64,000 bases of DNA, taken from Benzoatithermus flavus. Its GTDB lineage: Bacteria > Pseudomonadota > Alphaproteobacteria > Geminicoccales > Geminicoccaceae. Under the pieces are notes generated by a model. That model did not search any database and was not told where the DNA came from. It was given only the letters and a program-made list of their open reading frames with translations. Shown in pieces: positions 18,580-26,097 of the stretch. Both the position numbers and the translations under genes were made by a program. The DNA is taken from the NCBI RefSeq assembly GCF_037908215.1, contig NZ_JBBLZC010000003.1:1-64000 (forward strand), written 5' to 3'. The number at the start of each line of letters is the position of its first letter. Within the stretch, counting starts at the first letter, position 1.

Positions 18580-20067
18580 ATGCACGAGGACGACATCATC
18601 GAAGCCTTCGCCAGGCTCGGCGTGCGCGATGTAGAGGTAACCGACGACGTCGACAAGGCCGTAGCCCGGATCACGGCCCTCTACGATGCCGCCGTGGGCC
18701 GCTTGCGCGCCGCGTTCCAGCGCTTCACCGAGGACGGCACCGCACCGGGGCCTCTCGATGCGTGCTATCCCTTCGTCGGCATCAAGCTGCGGGCGAGCGA
18801 TCTCAATCTCGACGGGCGGCTCGCCTACGGTGCCCTCCACGATCCCGGCGTCTACGGCACCACGCTGACCAACCCGCATCTCTTCGGCGACTATTACCGC
18901 ACCCAGCTCGCCCTTCTCGTGCGCAACCACGCCGTGCCGATCGTGACGGGCATCAGCACCCGGCCGATCCCGCTGCCGTTCGTGCTCGAGGAGGTGGGCA
19001 GCGGCCTGCCGCAGCAGCGCCTGGTCGAGCTGCAATATCTCTTCCCGATGCCCGACCTCAGCCGCACGGACGACGCGATCGCGAACGGCACCTGGCGGGC
19101 GGCGGGACACGAGCCGGCACCTCTGGCGCTGTTCACGGCCGAGCGCGTCGACTACAGCCTGCAGCGGCTCTACCACTATACCGGCACGCATCCCGAGTTC
19201 TTCCAGCGCTTCGTGCTGCTCACCAACTACCAGCGCTACGTCGACCATTTCATCGCGTTCGCGCGCGAGCAGATCGCGAGCGGCGAGGAACACGACCGGT
19301 TCGTCGAGCCCGGCGACGTGGTGAGCTTCAACCGCCGCTTGCGGCCCGAGCCCGACCGCGGCAGCAACCCGCCGCACCTGCCGCAGATGCCGGCCTATCA
19401 TCTGACCCGGCCGGACGGGCGCGGGGTCACCATGATCAATATCGGTGTCGGCCCCAGCAACGCGCGGACCATCACCGACCACGTCGCCGTGCTGCGGCCG
19501 CATTGCTGGCTGATGCTGGGCCACTGCGCGGGGCTCCGGCGCAGCCAGCAGCTCGGCGACTATGTCCTGGCGCACGGCTACGTGCGCGAGGACGGAGTGC
19601 TCGACCAGGAGGTACCGCCGTTCGTGCCGATCCCGCCGATCGCCGAGGTGCAGGTGGCGCTGCAGGAAGCGGTCGTGAACGTCACCGGGCTCAAGGGTCA
19701 CGACGTGAAGACGCGCATGCGCACCGGCACGGTGATGACCACGGCGAACCGCAACTGGGAGCTGCGTTACGACGAGCTGTTCGCCCGGCTCAACCAGTCG
19801 CGCGCGATCGCGGTCGACATGGAGAGTGCCACCATCGCCACCAACGGCTTCCGCTTCCGCGTGCCCTATGGTACGCTCTTATGCGTGTCGGACAAGCCGC
19901 TCCACGGCGAGCTCAAGCTGCGGGGGATGGCGAACACGTTCTACCGCGAGCGCATCAACCAGCATCTCCAGATCGGGCTCGAGGCGATCCGCATTCTGCG
20001 CGAGCAGGGGGCCGACCGGCTGCATTCGCGGAAATTGCGCAGCTTCGACGAGCCGGCGTTCCGCTGA
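18580..20067 (+). CDS. amn: AMP nucleosidase
   Basis: The 495-residue enzyme hydrolyses AMP to adenine and ribose-5-phosphate. The N-terminal AMP-nucleosidase domain covers about residues 10-170 (YPFVGIKLRASDLNLDGRL, YGTTLTNPHLFGDYYRTQL). The C-terminal half has the phosphorylase/nucleosidase fold with VTMINIGVGPSNARTITDH, LMLGHCAGLRRSQQLGDYVL and the ligand loop VDMESATIATNGFRFRVPYG. Length and order match E. coli Amn. It is transcribed divergently from uup. The gene stands alone, 124 bp before infA. Confidence 0.94.
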   Translation: MHEDDIIEAFARLGVRDVEVTDDVDKAVARITALYDAAVGRLRAAFQRFTEDGTAPGPLDACYPFVGIKLRASDLNLDGRLAYGALHDPGVYGTTLTNPHLFGDYYRTQLALLVRNHAVPIVTGISTRPIPLPFVLEEVGSGLPQQRLVELQYLFPMPDLSRTDDAIANGTWRAAGHEPAPLALFTAERVDYSLQRLYHYTGTHPEFFQRFVLLTNYQRYVDHFIAFAREQIASGEEHDRFVEPGDVVSFNRRLRPEPDRGSNPPHLPQMPAYHLTRPDGRGVTMINIGVGPSNARTITDHVAVLRPHCWLMLGHCAGLRRSQQLGDYVLAHGYVREDGVLDQEVPPFVPIPPIAEVQVALQEAVVNVTGLKGHDVKTRMRTGTVMTTANRNWELRYDELFARLNQSRAIAVDMESATIATNGFRFRVPYGTLLCVSDKPLHGELKLRGMANTFYRERINQHLQIGLEAIRILREQGADRLHSRKLRSFDEPAFR

Positions 20068-20191
20068 AGGGATGCAGCACCGGGGCAGGATTTCCGGCCG
20101 GAACCATGCTCCTGCCGCCTTGACCAACGGGGTTCGCGACACCATGAACTAGGCGGGCGGCGGCGGCCGCAGGCGCAGCGCAGGAGTGCGA

Positions 20192-20410
20192 ATGGCGAAG
20201 GAAGACCTGATCGAGTTCAGCGGCACCGTGACCGAGGTGCTCCCCAACGCGATGTTTCGCGTCAAGCTCGAGAACGAACACGAGATCCTGGCCCATACCT
20301 CGGGCCGGATGCGCAAGAACCGGATCCGCGTCCTCGCCGGCGACAAGGTGACGGTGGAGATGACCCCCTACGACCTCACCCGGGGTCGGATCACCTATCG
20401 CTTCAAGTAA
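20192..20410 (+). CDS. infA: Translation initiation factor IF-1
   Basis: The 72-residue S1-fold protein (MAKEDLIEFSGTVTEVLPNA ... RGRITYRFK) has the standard IF-1 length and sequence. The ATG at 20192 follows CAGGAG at 20181-20186. A GTG two codons earlier (20186) is in frame but would add residues never seen in IF-1. IF-1 binds the ribosomal A site during initiation. The maf gene begins 1 bp after the stop, and the run infA-maf-RNase E/G-yacG is a conserved alphaproteobacterial operon. Confidence 0.97.
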   Translation: MAKEDLIEFSGTVTEVLPNAMFRVKLENEHEILAHTSGRMRKNRIRVLAGDKVTVEMTPYDLTRGRITYRFK

Positions 20411-20411
20411 G

Positions 20412-21002
20412 TTGGCGACGCGACCGGCGCTCATTCTCGCCTCGACCTCGCCCCGACGCCTCGATCTGCTGCGGCAGGCCGGAATCGAGCCGGACCGGAT
20501 CGAGGCGCCGGACGTGGACGAGACGGCGGGTCCGCGCGAGCTGCCGCGCGCCCATGCCGTCCGTCTCGCCGTCGACAAGGCCATGGCGGTGGCGGGAAGG
20601 ATCGGGCGGGAAAGCGGCTTCATCGTCGCGGCCGACACCGTCGTCGCTTGCGGTCGCCGCATCCTGCCCAAGGCCGAGACCGTGGAGGAGGCCGAGGCCT
20701 GCTTCGACCTACTGTCGGGGCGGCGGCATCGTGTCCATGGCGGGGTCTGCGTGCTCGCACCCGATGGCCGGCGGAGCGTTCGGGTCGTCACGACCATGGT
20801 TCGGTTCAAGCGGCTGACCCGAGCCGAGCGCGAGCTTTATCTCGCGAGCGGCGAGTGGCGCGGCAAGGCCGGGGGCTATGCCATCCAGGGCCGGGCCGCC
20901 GCGTTCATCCCGGCCATCAACGGCTCCTACACCAACGTGGTCGGCCTGCCGCTGGTCGAGACGCTCGCCATGCTGGAAGGGTTGGGCTGGAGATGTCATT
21001 GA
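20412..21002 (+). CDS. maf: Maf-family nucleotide pyrophosphatase
   Basis: The 196-residue protein starts at a TTG (20412) immediately after the infA stop and shows the Maf signature LILASTSPRRLDLLRQAG. Further landmarks are IVAADTVVACGRRILPKAE (catalytic Asp in AADT), LSGRRHRVHGGV and GKAGGYAIQGRAAAFIPAI. Maf proteins hydrolyse non-canonical or modified nucleoside triphosphates, especially dTTP/UTP-like substrates for the YhdE type. The stop overlaps the RNase E/G start by 10 bp, so the two are translationally coupled. Confidence 0.95.
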   Translation: MATRPALILASTSPRRLDLLRQAGIEPDRIEAPDVDETAGPRELPRAHAVRLAVDKAMAVAGRIGRESGFIVAADTVVACGRRILPKAETVEEAEACFDLLSGRRHRVHGGVCVLAPDGRRSVRVVTTMVRFKRLTRAERELYLASGEWRGKAGGYAIQGRAAAFIPAINGSYTNVVGLPLVETLAMLEGLGWRCH

Positions 21003-22414
21003 CCACCCGGATCGTGCTCGAGGACACCGGCTTCGGTATTCGCGCCGCCGTCCTCGACGGCGACGATCGCCTGATCGAGATCCGCGACGTCGACCGCGAC
21101 GATCCCAGGGTGACGGATGCGCTGTTCGCGGCCAGGGTGACGGCCGTGGACCCGAAGCTCAACGCCGCCTTTCTCGATTGCGGCCTGCCGCAGCCGGGGC
21201 TGATCGTGGCGAAGGACGCGCGGGCGGCCGCCGGCTCCGCCGAGCGGCGGCCGATCAAGGAGCTCCTGCGCGAGGGGCAGCGGCTGATCGTACAGGGTCT
21301 GCGCGAGGCGGTCGGGGACAAGGGCCCGCGCTTCACGAGCGACATCCGCCTCTTCGGCTACGCTCTCGTGCACACACCGCTGACGGCGACCGTCGAGGTC
21401 TCGCACCAGCTCGGGCGGCGGCAGGCCGACGAGCTGCGCGAGCGCGGCCGGACGCTGTTCCCGGAAGGTCGGTTCGTGCTCCGGCGCCATGCGGCGAGGG
21501 TGACGGACGAGGCGCTGATGGTCGAGGCGAAGCGGCTGGCCGACCGCTGGCGGCGGATCGAGGCCGCGGCCAAGACGGCGAAGCCGGGCCGGCTGCCCGA
21601 GATGGAGAGCCCGCTCGAGCGGCTCCTGCGCGGGCTGATCGAGCTCGAGCCCGAGGCGGTGGCGGTGGCCGACCGCAATCTCGCCCGCGAACTCGAGCGC
21701 CTGCTGGCGACACCCGGCCTGCCGCCGCTCGAGCTGGTCCGGCTCGACCCGGACGAGCCCGCCTTCGCGCAGGCCGGCGTCGATGCCGCGCTGGAGACGG
21801 CCCTTTCCACCCTGGTGCCGTTGCCGCGCGGCGGGCGGCTCCTGATCGAGGAGACCGCCGCCTGCGTCGCGATCGACGTGGATGGCGGCGGCCGATCACC
21901 GCTCGACGTCGATCTTGAGGCGGCGGGCGAGATCGCGCGGCAGGTGCGCCTGCGCAATCTCGGCGGCACCATCCTGATCGATTTCGTCGACCTGCCGAGC
22001 AAGCCCGAGCGGCAGCGGCTGGAGGAGGCTTTACGCAAGGCGTTCCGCCACGATCCGGCGCCGTTCGAGATCCACCCCGTGTCCTCGCTCGGTACCGTGC
22101 TCGTGAGCCGTGCCAGGCGCGGGCAGCCGCTCTCGGCACTGCTGCAGGCGGCCTGCACGTCCTGCGGCGGCTCGGGCCGCCGACCGTCGCCGCGGGTCGG
22201 CGCCGAACGGCTGCTCGGCGCGCTGGGCCGGCGCCGGCGACCGGCGCGGGTCGTGCGCGTCGCTCGCGATCTCGGCGATTTCCTGGCCGACGGGCAGGGC
22301 AGGGCCGCCTGGCGGCATCTCGCCCGGTGCATCGGCTACGAGCCTCCGCTCGTGATCGATCCGTCGCTGGCGCCCGCGAGCTTCGATCTCGATACGAGGA
22401 ACGATGGCGACTGA
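20993..22414 (+). CDS. Ribonuclease E/G family endoribonuclease (RNase G-like)
   Basis: The 473-residue protein belongs to the RNase E/G family. It has an S1-like N-terminus (ARVTAVDPKLNAAFLDCG), followed by the DNase I-like catalytic domain with AIDVDGG near residue 300 and TILIDFVDLPSK about 40 residues later, which hold the two metal-binding aspartates. A zinc-link-like CTSCGGSGRRPSP sits near residue 390. The long RNase E C-terminal scaffold is absent, so it resembles RNase G, although it is more divergent than either E. coli enzyme. The ATG at 20993 lies inside the maf 3' end. yacG overlaps its own 3' end. Its likely role is in rRNA/mRNA processing. Confidence 0.9.
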   Translation: MSLTTRIVLEDTGFGIRAAVLDGDDRLIEIRDVDRDDPRVTDALFAARVTAVDPKLNAAFLDCGLPQPGLIVAKDARAAAGSAERRPIKELLREGQRLIVQGLREAVGDKGPRFTSDIRLFGYALVHTPLTATVEVSHQLGRRQADELRERGRTLFPEGRFVLRRHAARVTDEALMVEAKRLADRWRRIEAAAKTAKPGRLPEMESPLERLLRGLIELEPEAVAVADRNLARELERLLATPGLPPLELVRLDPDEPAFAQAGVDAALETALSTLVPLPRGGRLLIEETAACVAIDVDGGGRSPLDVDLEAAGEIARQVRLRNLGGTILIDFVDLPSKPERQRLEEALRKAFRHDPAPFEIHPVSSLGTVLVSRARRGQPLSALLQAACTSCGGSGRRPSPRVGAERLLGALGRRRRPARVVRVARDLGDFLADGQGRAAWRHLARCIGYEPPLVIDPSLAPASFDLDTRNDGD

Positions 22415-22616
22415 GCCCGTCTCCGGCTCCGGCGAGAACCGCCGAGAGCCGCGCTGCCCGATCTGCGGCCGACCTCGCGACCAGCGTTTCCGGCCGTTCT
22501 GCTCCGCCCGCTGCCGCGACCAGGATCTCCTGAACTGGCTCGGCGGCCGCTACGCGATCCCGGCGCAGGAGAGCGAGGCCGACGAGGACGACGAGGTGGT
22601 CTCGCCGTCGCGCTGA
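22404..22616 (+). CDS. yacG: DNA gyrase inhibitor YacG
   Basis: The 70-residue zinc-ribbon protein shows CPICGRP and FCSARCRDQDLLNWLGGRY, giving the four cysteines (CxxC...CxxxC) expected for YacG, and an acidic tail. In E. coli YacG binds GyrB and blocks DNA binding by gyrase. Its start overlaps the RNase E/G stop by 11 bp, and it is the last gene of the infA operon. It converges on the gene at 22617, the two stops being adjacent. Confidence 0.93.
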   Translation: MATEPVSGSGENRREPRCPICGRPRDQRFRPFCSARCRDQDLLNWLGGRYAIPAQESEADEDDEVVSPSR

Positions 22617-23249
22617 TCAGCGCGGCGGCGCGAACGTGTTGGCGATCGCCTCGAAGTGGCGCAGGCGCCGTTCGTTGGCGGCGCGCATGGTCATCGCCCA
22701 GCGCCGCTCCCCCTCGGCCACGAGTCGCAGATGCACGAGGAGGCCGAGCCCGGCCGGCGTGAAGCCGCAGCGCATATCCCAGCGGCCGGGCGCCGTCTCG
22801 CTCGGCTCGTCGCAGGCACCGAGCGCCAGCCGTCCGATCCCGGTGAGGGCGCTCTTGAGGCGCTCCAGCGCCTGCTCGGCGGCCGGACCGGCGAACGGGC
22901 TGTCCGGGTCCTTGGCGAGGCCGCCGAGCAGGTCGGCGTAGCGCGAGGTGTCGAGCGTCATCTGCTGCTGGAGCCAGGCGGCGGGATCGCTCCAGGCGAG
23001 CGGGTCCCCGCCACGGTCGAGCGGCCGGACGGTCATGCGGCTGAGCGCGGCGAAAGCGCCGTCCACCGGCTCGACGGCGACGGCCTCGGGTGCGGTATCG
23101 GGAGCGGCGACGCAGACGAGCCCGAGCGTGGCCGGGATGGTGAGGCGCGCGCACAGGTCGGCGGCGAAGGACGGCGCTGCCGGGAGCAGGCCCAGGAGGA
23201 GGCTGAGGAGCGCCGGCTTCAGGCAGCGGCGCGCCGCTTCTCGGACCAC
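22617..23249 (-). CDS. Exported protein of unknown function
   Basis: A protein of about 210 residues starts from a GTG at 23249 (VVREAARRCLKPALLSLLLG...). It has a signal peptide ending at PAAPSFA-AD, so it is exported. The mature part is mixed alpha/beta, with MTVRPLDRGGDPLAWSDPAA and a C-terminal region, FTPAGLGLLVHLRLVAEGER. It has no membrane helix and I recognise no family. The gene overlaps the end of the ACT-domain gene upstream by about 30 bp, so both are on one transcript. The start codon is chosen to include the whole signal peptide. A CTG nearer the hydrophobic core is possible. Confidence 0.6.
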   Translation of the reverse strand: MVREAARRCLKPALLSLLLGLLPAAPSFAADLCARLTIPATLGLVCVAAPDTAPEAVAVEPVDGAFAALSRMTVRPLDRGGDPLAWSDPAAWLQQQMTLDTSRYADLLGGLAKDPDSPFAGPAAEQALERLKSALTGIGRLALGACDEPSETAPGRWDMRCGFTPAGLGLLVHLRLVAEGERRWAMTMRAANERRLRHFEAIANTFAPPR

Positions 23250-23485
23250 AGCACCTGCACCACGCTGACGATGCGCCCGAGCCGTTTCGCCACCTGCGCC
23301 GCCTCGGCCTGGTCCAAGCCCTCGAGCTGGGTGTCGATGACGAGATCCCGCCCGTCGGGGCCGCCGCGCTCGACGTGACAGCGGGCCGGAACATGGCCGT
23401 AGAGCGCGAATACCTCCATCACCCGCGGCAGGGCGGAAGGCTCGGCGTCGGTATGGACGGAGAAGCAGAAGGTAGCGGACATCAC
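23219..23485 (-). CDS. Small ACT-like domain protein
   Basis: The 88-residue protein (MMSATFCFSVHTDAEPSALP, then RVMEVFALYGHVPARCHVER, later DLVIDTQLEGLDQAEAAQVA) follows the beta-alpha-beta-beta-alpha-beta pattern of an ACT domain. It resembles small regulatory domains such as IlvM. ACT domains bind amino acids, but no enzyme partner is adjacent. It is cotranscribed with the exported protein at 22617. The fold call rests on sequence pattern alone. Confidence 0.6.
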   Translation of the reverse strand: MMSATFCFSVHTDAEPSALPRVMEVFALYGHVPARCHVERGGPDGRDLVIDTQLEGLDQAEAAQVAKRLGRIVSVVQVLWSEKRRAAA

Positions 23486-23641
23486 GGGTCGACCCTGGTC
23501 GGATGATCGGCGAATTGGCAGGCCCCGGCCTCACGCAGAGGCCGGGCCCGTAATTCGGATCGTCCGGTGCAGGGTCGTGGCATCCATACCGTCCTGCTTA
23601 ACCTCGATGACGGCAGCGCGTCAACGGCGCCGTGCGAGCGC

Positions 23642-24136
23642 TCACTCCGGGATGATCGGGCCGAGGAGCTGGCGCAGATAGGCCCGCCCCGGCTGCGAGA
23701 CGCGGTAGCGGCCCTTGCTGATCATGAAGACGCGCTTCGCCATCAGCGACTGCTTCACGCACTGCGAGGGATTGCCGAGCTTGATGCCCTGCTCGGTCAG
23801 GCGCTTGTTGGCGTCGGCGGTCCCGAACGCGTCGTCGGCGCTCTGCTGCTGGACGAAGTAGCCGGCAGCCAGCATCTTGTCGACGTCGGTGCTGTTCGAC
23901 GGCAGGCGCATGATGTACTCGCCGAAGCTGCCGAGCGAGGACGCGACATCCGCCGCCCGGCCTTCGGCGGGCGCCGTAGTCGCGACGGCGGACAGGGGCG
24001 CCGCGCTCACGTTCTCGAACTCTTCGAGCAGTTCCTGGAAGCGCTCGGCGAAGCCCTGCACGAAGTCTTCGCTGCCCTCGACCTCGAACTCGCGCTGAGT
24101 GAGGTTGATCCGCAATCTCGCCCGCGGCTGATCCAC
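23642..24136 (-). CDS. Conserved hypothetical with C-terminal winged-helix-like region
   Basis: The 164-residue protein has an N-terminal beta-rich section (RLRINLTQREFEVEGSEDFV), a short helical linker (FAERFQELLEEFEN) and a low-complexity hinge. Its conserved C-terminal ~85 residues include FGEYIMRLPSNSTDVDKMLA, EQGIKLGNPSQCVKQSLMAK and GRYRVSQPGRAYLRQL. The second half looks like a winged helix in which LGNPSQCVKQSL is the recognition region and the wing is KRVFMISKGRYRVS. Sequences of this type occur as effector or adaptor domains in various bacteria. It is monocistronic, divergent from nothing obvious, and of unknown function. Confidence 0.6.
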   Translation of the reverse strand: MDQPRARLRINLTQREFEVEGSEDFVQGFAERFQELLEEFENVSAAPLSAVATTAPAEGRAADVASSLGSFGEYIMRLPSNSTDVDKMLAAGYFVQQQSADDAFGTADANKRLTEQGIKLGNPSQCVKQSLMAKRVFMISKGRYRVSQPGRAYLRQLLGPIIPE

Positions 24137-24218
24137 CCGACAACCTCCCTATGGCTCGATGGCGGCACCATAGGGAGAGCCCGGACGCGGCGCAACCACG
24201 ACGATTGATCCTTTCCGA

Positions 24219-24656
24219 TCAGCCGATCATGAGCTGCTTGAGAGCAGCGCGCAGCCGGTCCGGGATCGGCACCGGGCGCTGCGAGGCGCGCTCCACGAAC
24301 ACGTGCACGAAGTGTCCGTCGGCGCAGGCGGCGTTCTCCTCGTTCTTGAAGATACCGATCTCGTACCGCACGCTGCTGTTGCCGAGATGGCCCACGCGCA
24401 GGCCGGCATGGACCCTGTCGGGGAAGGCGATCGAGCGGTGGAAGCGGCAGCCGGTCTCGACCGCCATGCCGACGACCGGGTCCGACCAAGGGTCGAGCCC
24501 GCCCTCGCGCAGGAGGTAGTGACCGATCAGCGTGTCGAAATAGCTGTAGTAGACCACGTTGTTGACGTGGCCGTAGATGTCGTTGTCCATCCAGCGGGTC
24601 TCGATGGCGCTGAAATAGACGTAATCGGCGCGCACCGGCGGGGCAGGGCGGGACAT
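24219..24656 (-). CDS. Acyl-CoA thioesterase, 4HBT/YbgC-like hot-dog fold
   Basis: The 145-residue protein carries the 4-hydroxybenzoyl-CoA thioesterase pattern ETRWMDNDIYGHVNNVVYYS, with Asp and the HVNN motif near residues 24-32. YFDTLIGHYLL follows, then CRFHRSIAFPDRVHAGLRVG and a C-terminal FVHVFVERASQRPVPIP. This is the single hot-dog subunit of the YbgC/FcbC group, acting on short-chain acyl- or aryl-CoA in the cytoplasm. The substrate is not predictable. It lies 32 bp upstream of nothing related, and pepA precedes it on the same strand. Confidence 0.88.
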   Translation of the reverse strand: MSRPAPPVRADYVYFSAIETRWMDNDIYGHVNNVVYYSYFDTLIGHYLLREGGLDPWSDPVVGMAVETGCRFHRSIAFPDRVHAGLRVGHLGNSSVRYEIGIFKNEENAACADGHFVHVFVERASQRPVPIPDRLRAALKQLMIG

Positions 24657-24688
24657 AGAGGCTCCGTTTGGGAGAAACGTGAAGGGGG

Positions 24689-26071
24689 TCAGCGCGGTCG
24701 GCCGAACCGCTCCTCAACCAGGCCCAGAAGGGCCCGAAGCGCCGTGGCTTCGCCGCCGCGCGGCCGGCCGGGCCGGCTGTCGTCGTTCCAGGCGAAGATG
24801 TCGAGATGCGCCCAAAGCTTCGTCCTCTTGACGAACTCCTTGAGAAACAGGGCCGCCGTGACGGCGCCGGCGAAGGTCTTGCTGCTGGCGTTGGCGATGT
24901 CCGCCACCTGGCTCTTCAAGTACGTAAGATAGGGTGCGTGCAGCGGCAGGCGCCACAAGGGCTCGAACGCGGCCTCGCCCTGGCGCAGGATGGCCTCGGC
25001 GAGCGCGTCGTCGGGGGTGAACAGGGCGGGAAGCTCGGGGCCCACGGCGACGCGCGCGGCACCGGTGAGCGTCGCGGCATCGAGCAGGAGCGAAGGCTCC
25101 TCGCCGTCGGCCTCGGCGATCGCATCGGCCAGGATCAGCCGGCCCTCGGCATCGGTATTGGTGATCTCGACCGTGGTGCCGCTGCGCATGGTGATGACGT
25201 CGCCGGGGCGGAACGCGGCGCCGCCGACGCTGTTCTCGACCGCCGGGATCAGGAGCCGCAGGCGCACTCGAAGCTCCAGCGCCATGACGCACTGGGCCAG
25301 CGCCAGCATCAGAGCGGCGCCGCCCATGTCCTTCTTCATGAGCAGCATGTTGCTCGACGGCTTGATGTCGAGCCCGCCCGTGTCGAAGCAGACACCCTTG
25401 CCGACGAGGGTGAGCTTCGGGGCCGTGGGATCGCCCCAGGTGAGATCGATAAGGCGCGGCGGCCGTGCGCTGGCACGCCCGACCGCATGGATAGCCGGAT
25501 AGTTCGCATCCAGCAGCGCATCGCCGACGATCACCTTGCAGGCAGCGTCATGCCGGTGGGCCACGGCCTCGACCGCGGCGGCAAGTTCCGCGGGCCCGAG
25601 ATCGCTCGCGGGCGTGTTGACGAGATCGCGTGCCTGCCAGGTCGCCTCGGCGAGCACCATGGCGCGCTCGACACCCGCGCCGGTCGGCAGGATCAGCTGC
25701 GGCCTTGCGTTTTCGTCGGCGCGATAGCGGGTGAAGCGGTAGGCGGCGAGTGCCCAGCCGAGGACGGCATGGTGCGGCGGCAGGGCATTCGCCCCGTCGG
25801 CGAGCGCCCACACGCCGGCAGGAAGAGCGGCCTGCAGGGCGGCGGCGTCCCAGGGCTCGGCGGGCTCGCTCGCGACGAGGAGTGCTCTTGCGACCTTGCC
25901 GTGCTCGTCGGGTAGGAGGGCGACGGCACCCCCCTTGGCCTTGAAGCCGGACTCCTCGAGCCAGGCGCGGGTGCGCGGGTCGGTGCTCTCGAGCCAGGTG
26001 CCATAGGCGCTGGCGGCGACCACGGTCACGGGCCGCGCGGCGGTACCGGCAGGAGCGAAGCAGGGCAGCAT
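24689..26071 (-). CDS. M17 leucyl aminopeptidase family protein
   Basis: The protein of about 460 residues is an M17 aminopeptidase. The C-terminal catalytic domain has LTLVGKGVCFDTGGLDIKPS (metal Lys/Asp), KKDMGGAALML and the family signature NTDAEGRLILADA, with LLLDAATLTGAA after it. The N-terminal domain is divergent and of the PepB/alphaproteobacterial type. These cytosolic di-zinc hexamers remove N-terminal amino acids. The ATG at 26071 is favoured over one six codons upstream because GGGAAGG precedes it. It lies 26 bp after valS on the same strand and is probably cotranscribed. Confidence 0.92.
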   Translation of the reverse strand: MLPCFAPAGTAARPVTVVAASAYGTWLESTDPRTRAWLEESGFKAKGGAVALLPDEHGKVARALLVASEPAEPWDAAALQAALPAGVWALADGANALPPHHAVLGWALAAYRFTRYRADENARPQLILPTGAGVERAMVLAEATWQARDLVNTPASDLGPAELAAAVEAVAHRHDAACKVIVGDALLDANYPAIHAVGRASARPPRLIDLTWGDPTAPKLTLVGKGVCFDTGGLDIKPSSNMLLMKKDMGGAALMLALAQCVMALELRVRLRLLIPAVENSVGGAAFRPGDVITMRSGTTVEITNTDAEGRLILADAIAEADGEEPSLLLDAATLTGAARVAVGPELPALFTPDDALAEAILRQGEAAFEPLWRLPLHAPYLTYLKSQVADIANASSKTFAGAVTAALFLKEFVKRTKLWAHLDIFAWNDDSRPGRPRGGEATALRALLGLVEERFGRPR

Positions 26072-26097
26072 CCTTCGGGTCCTTCCCATCCCGGTCG

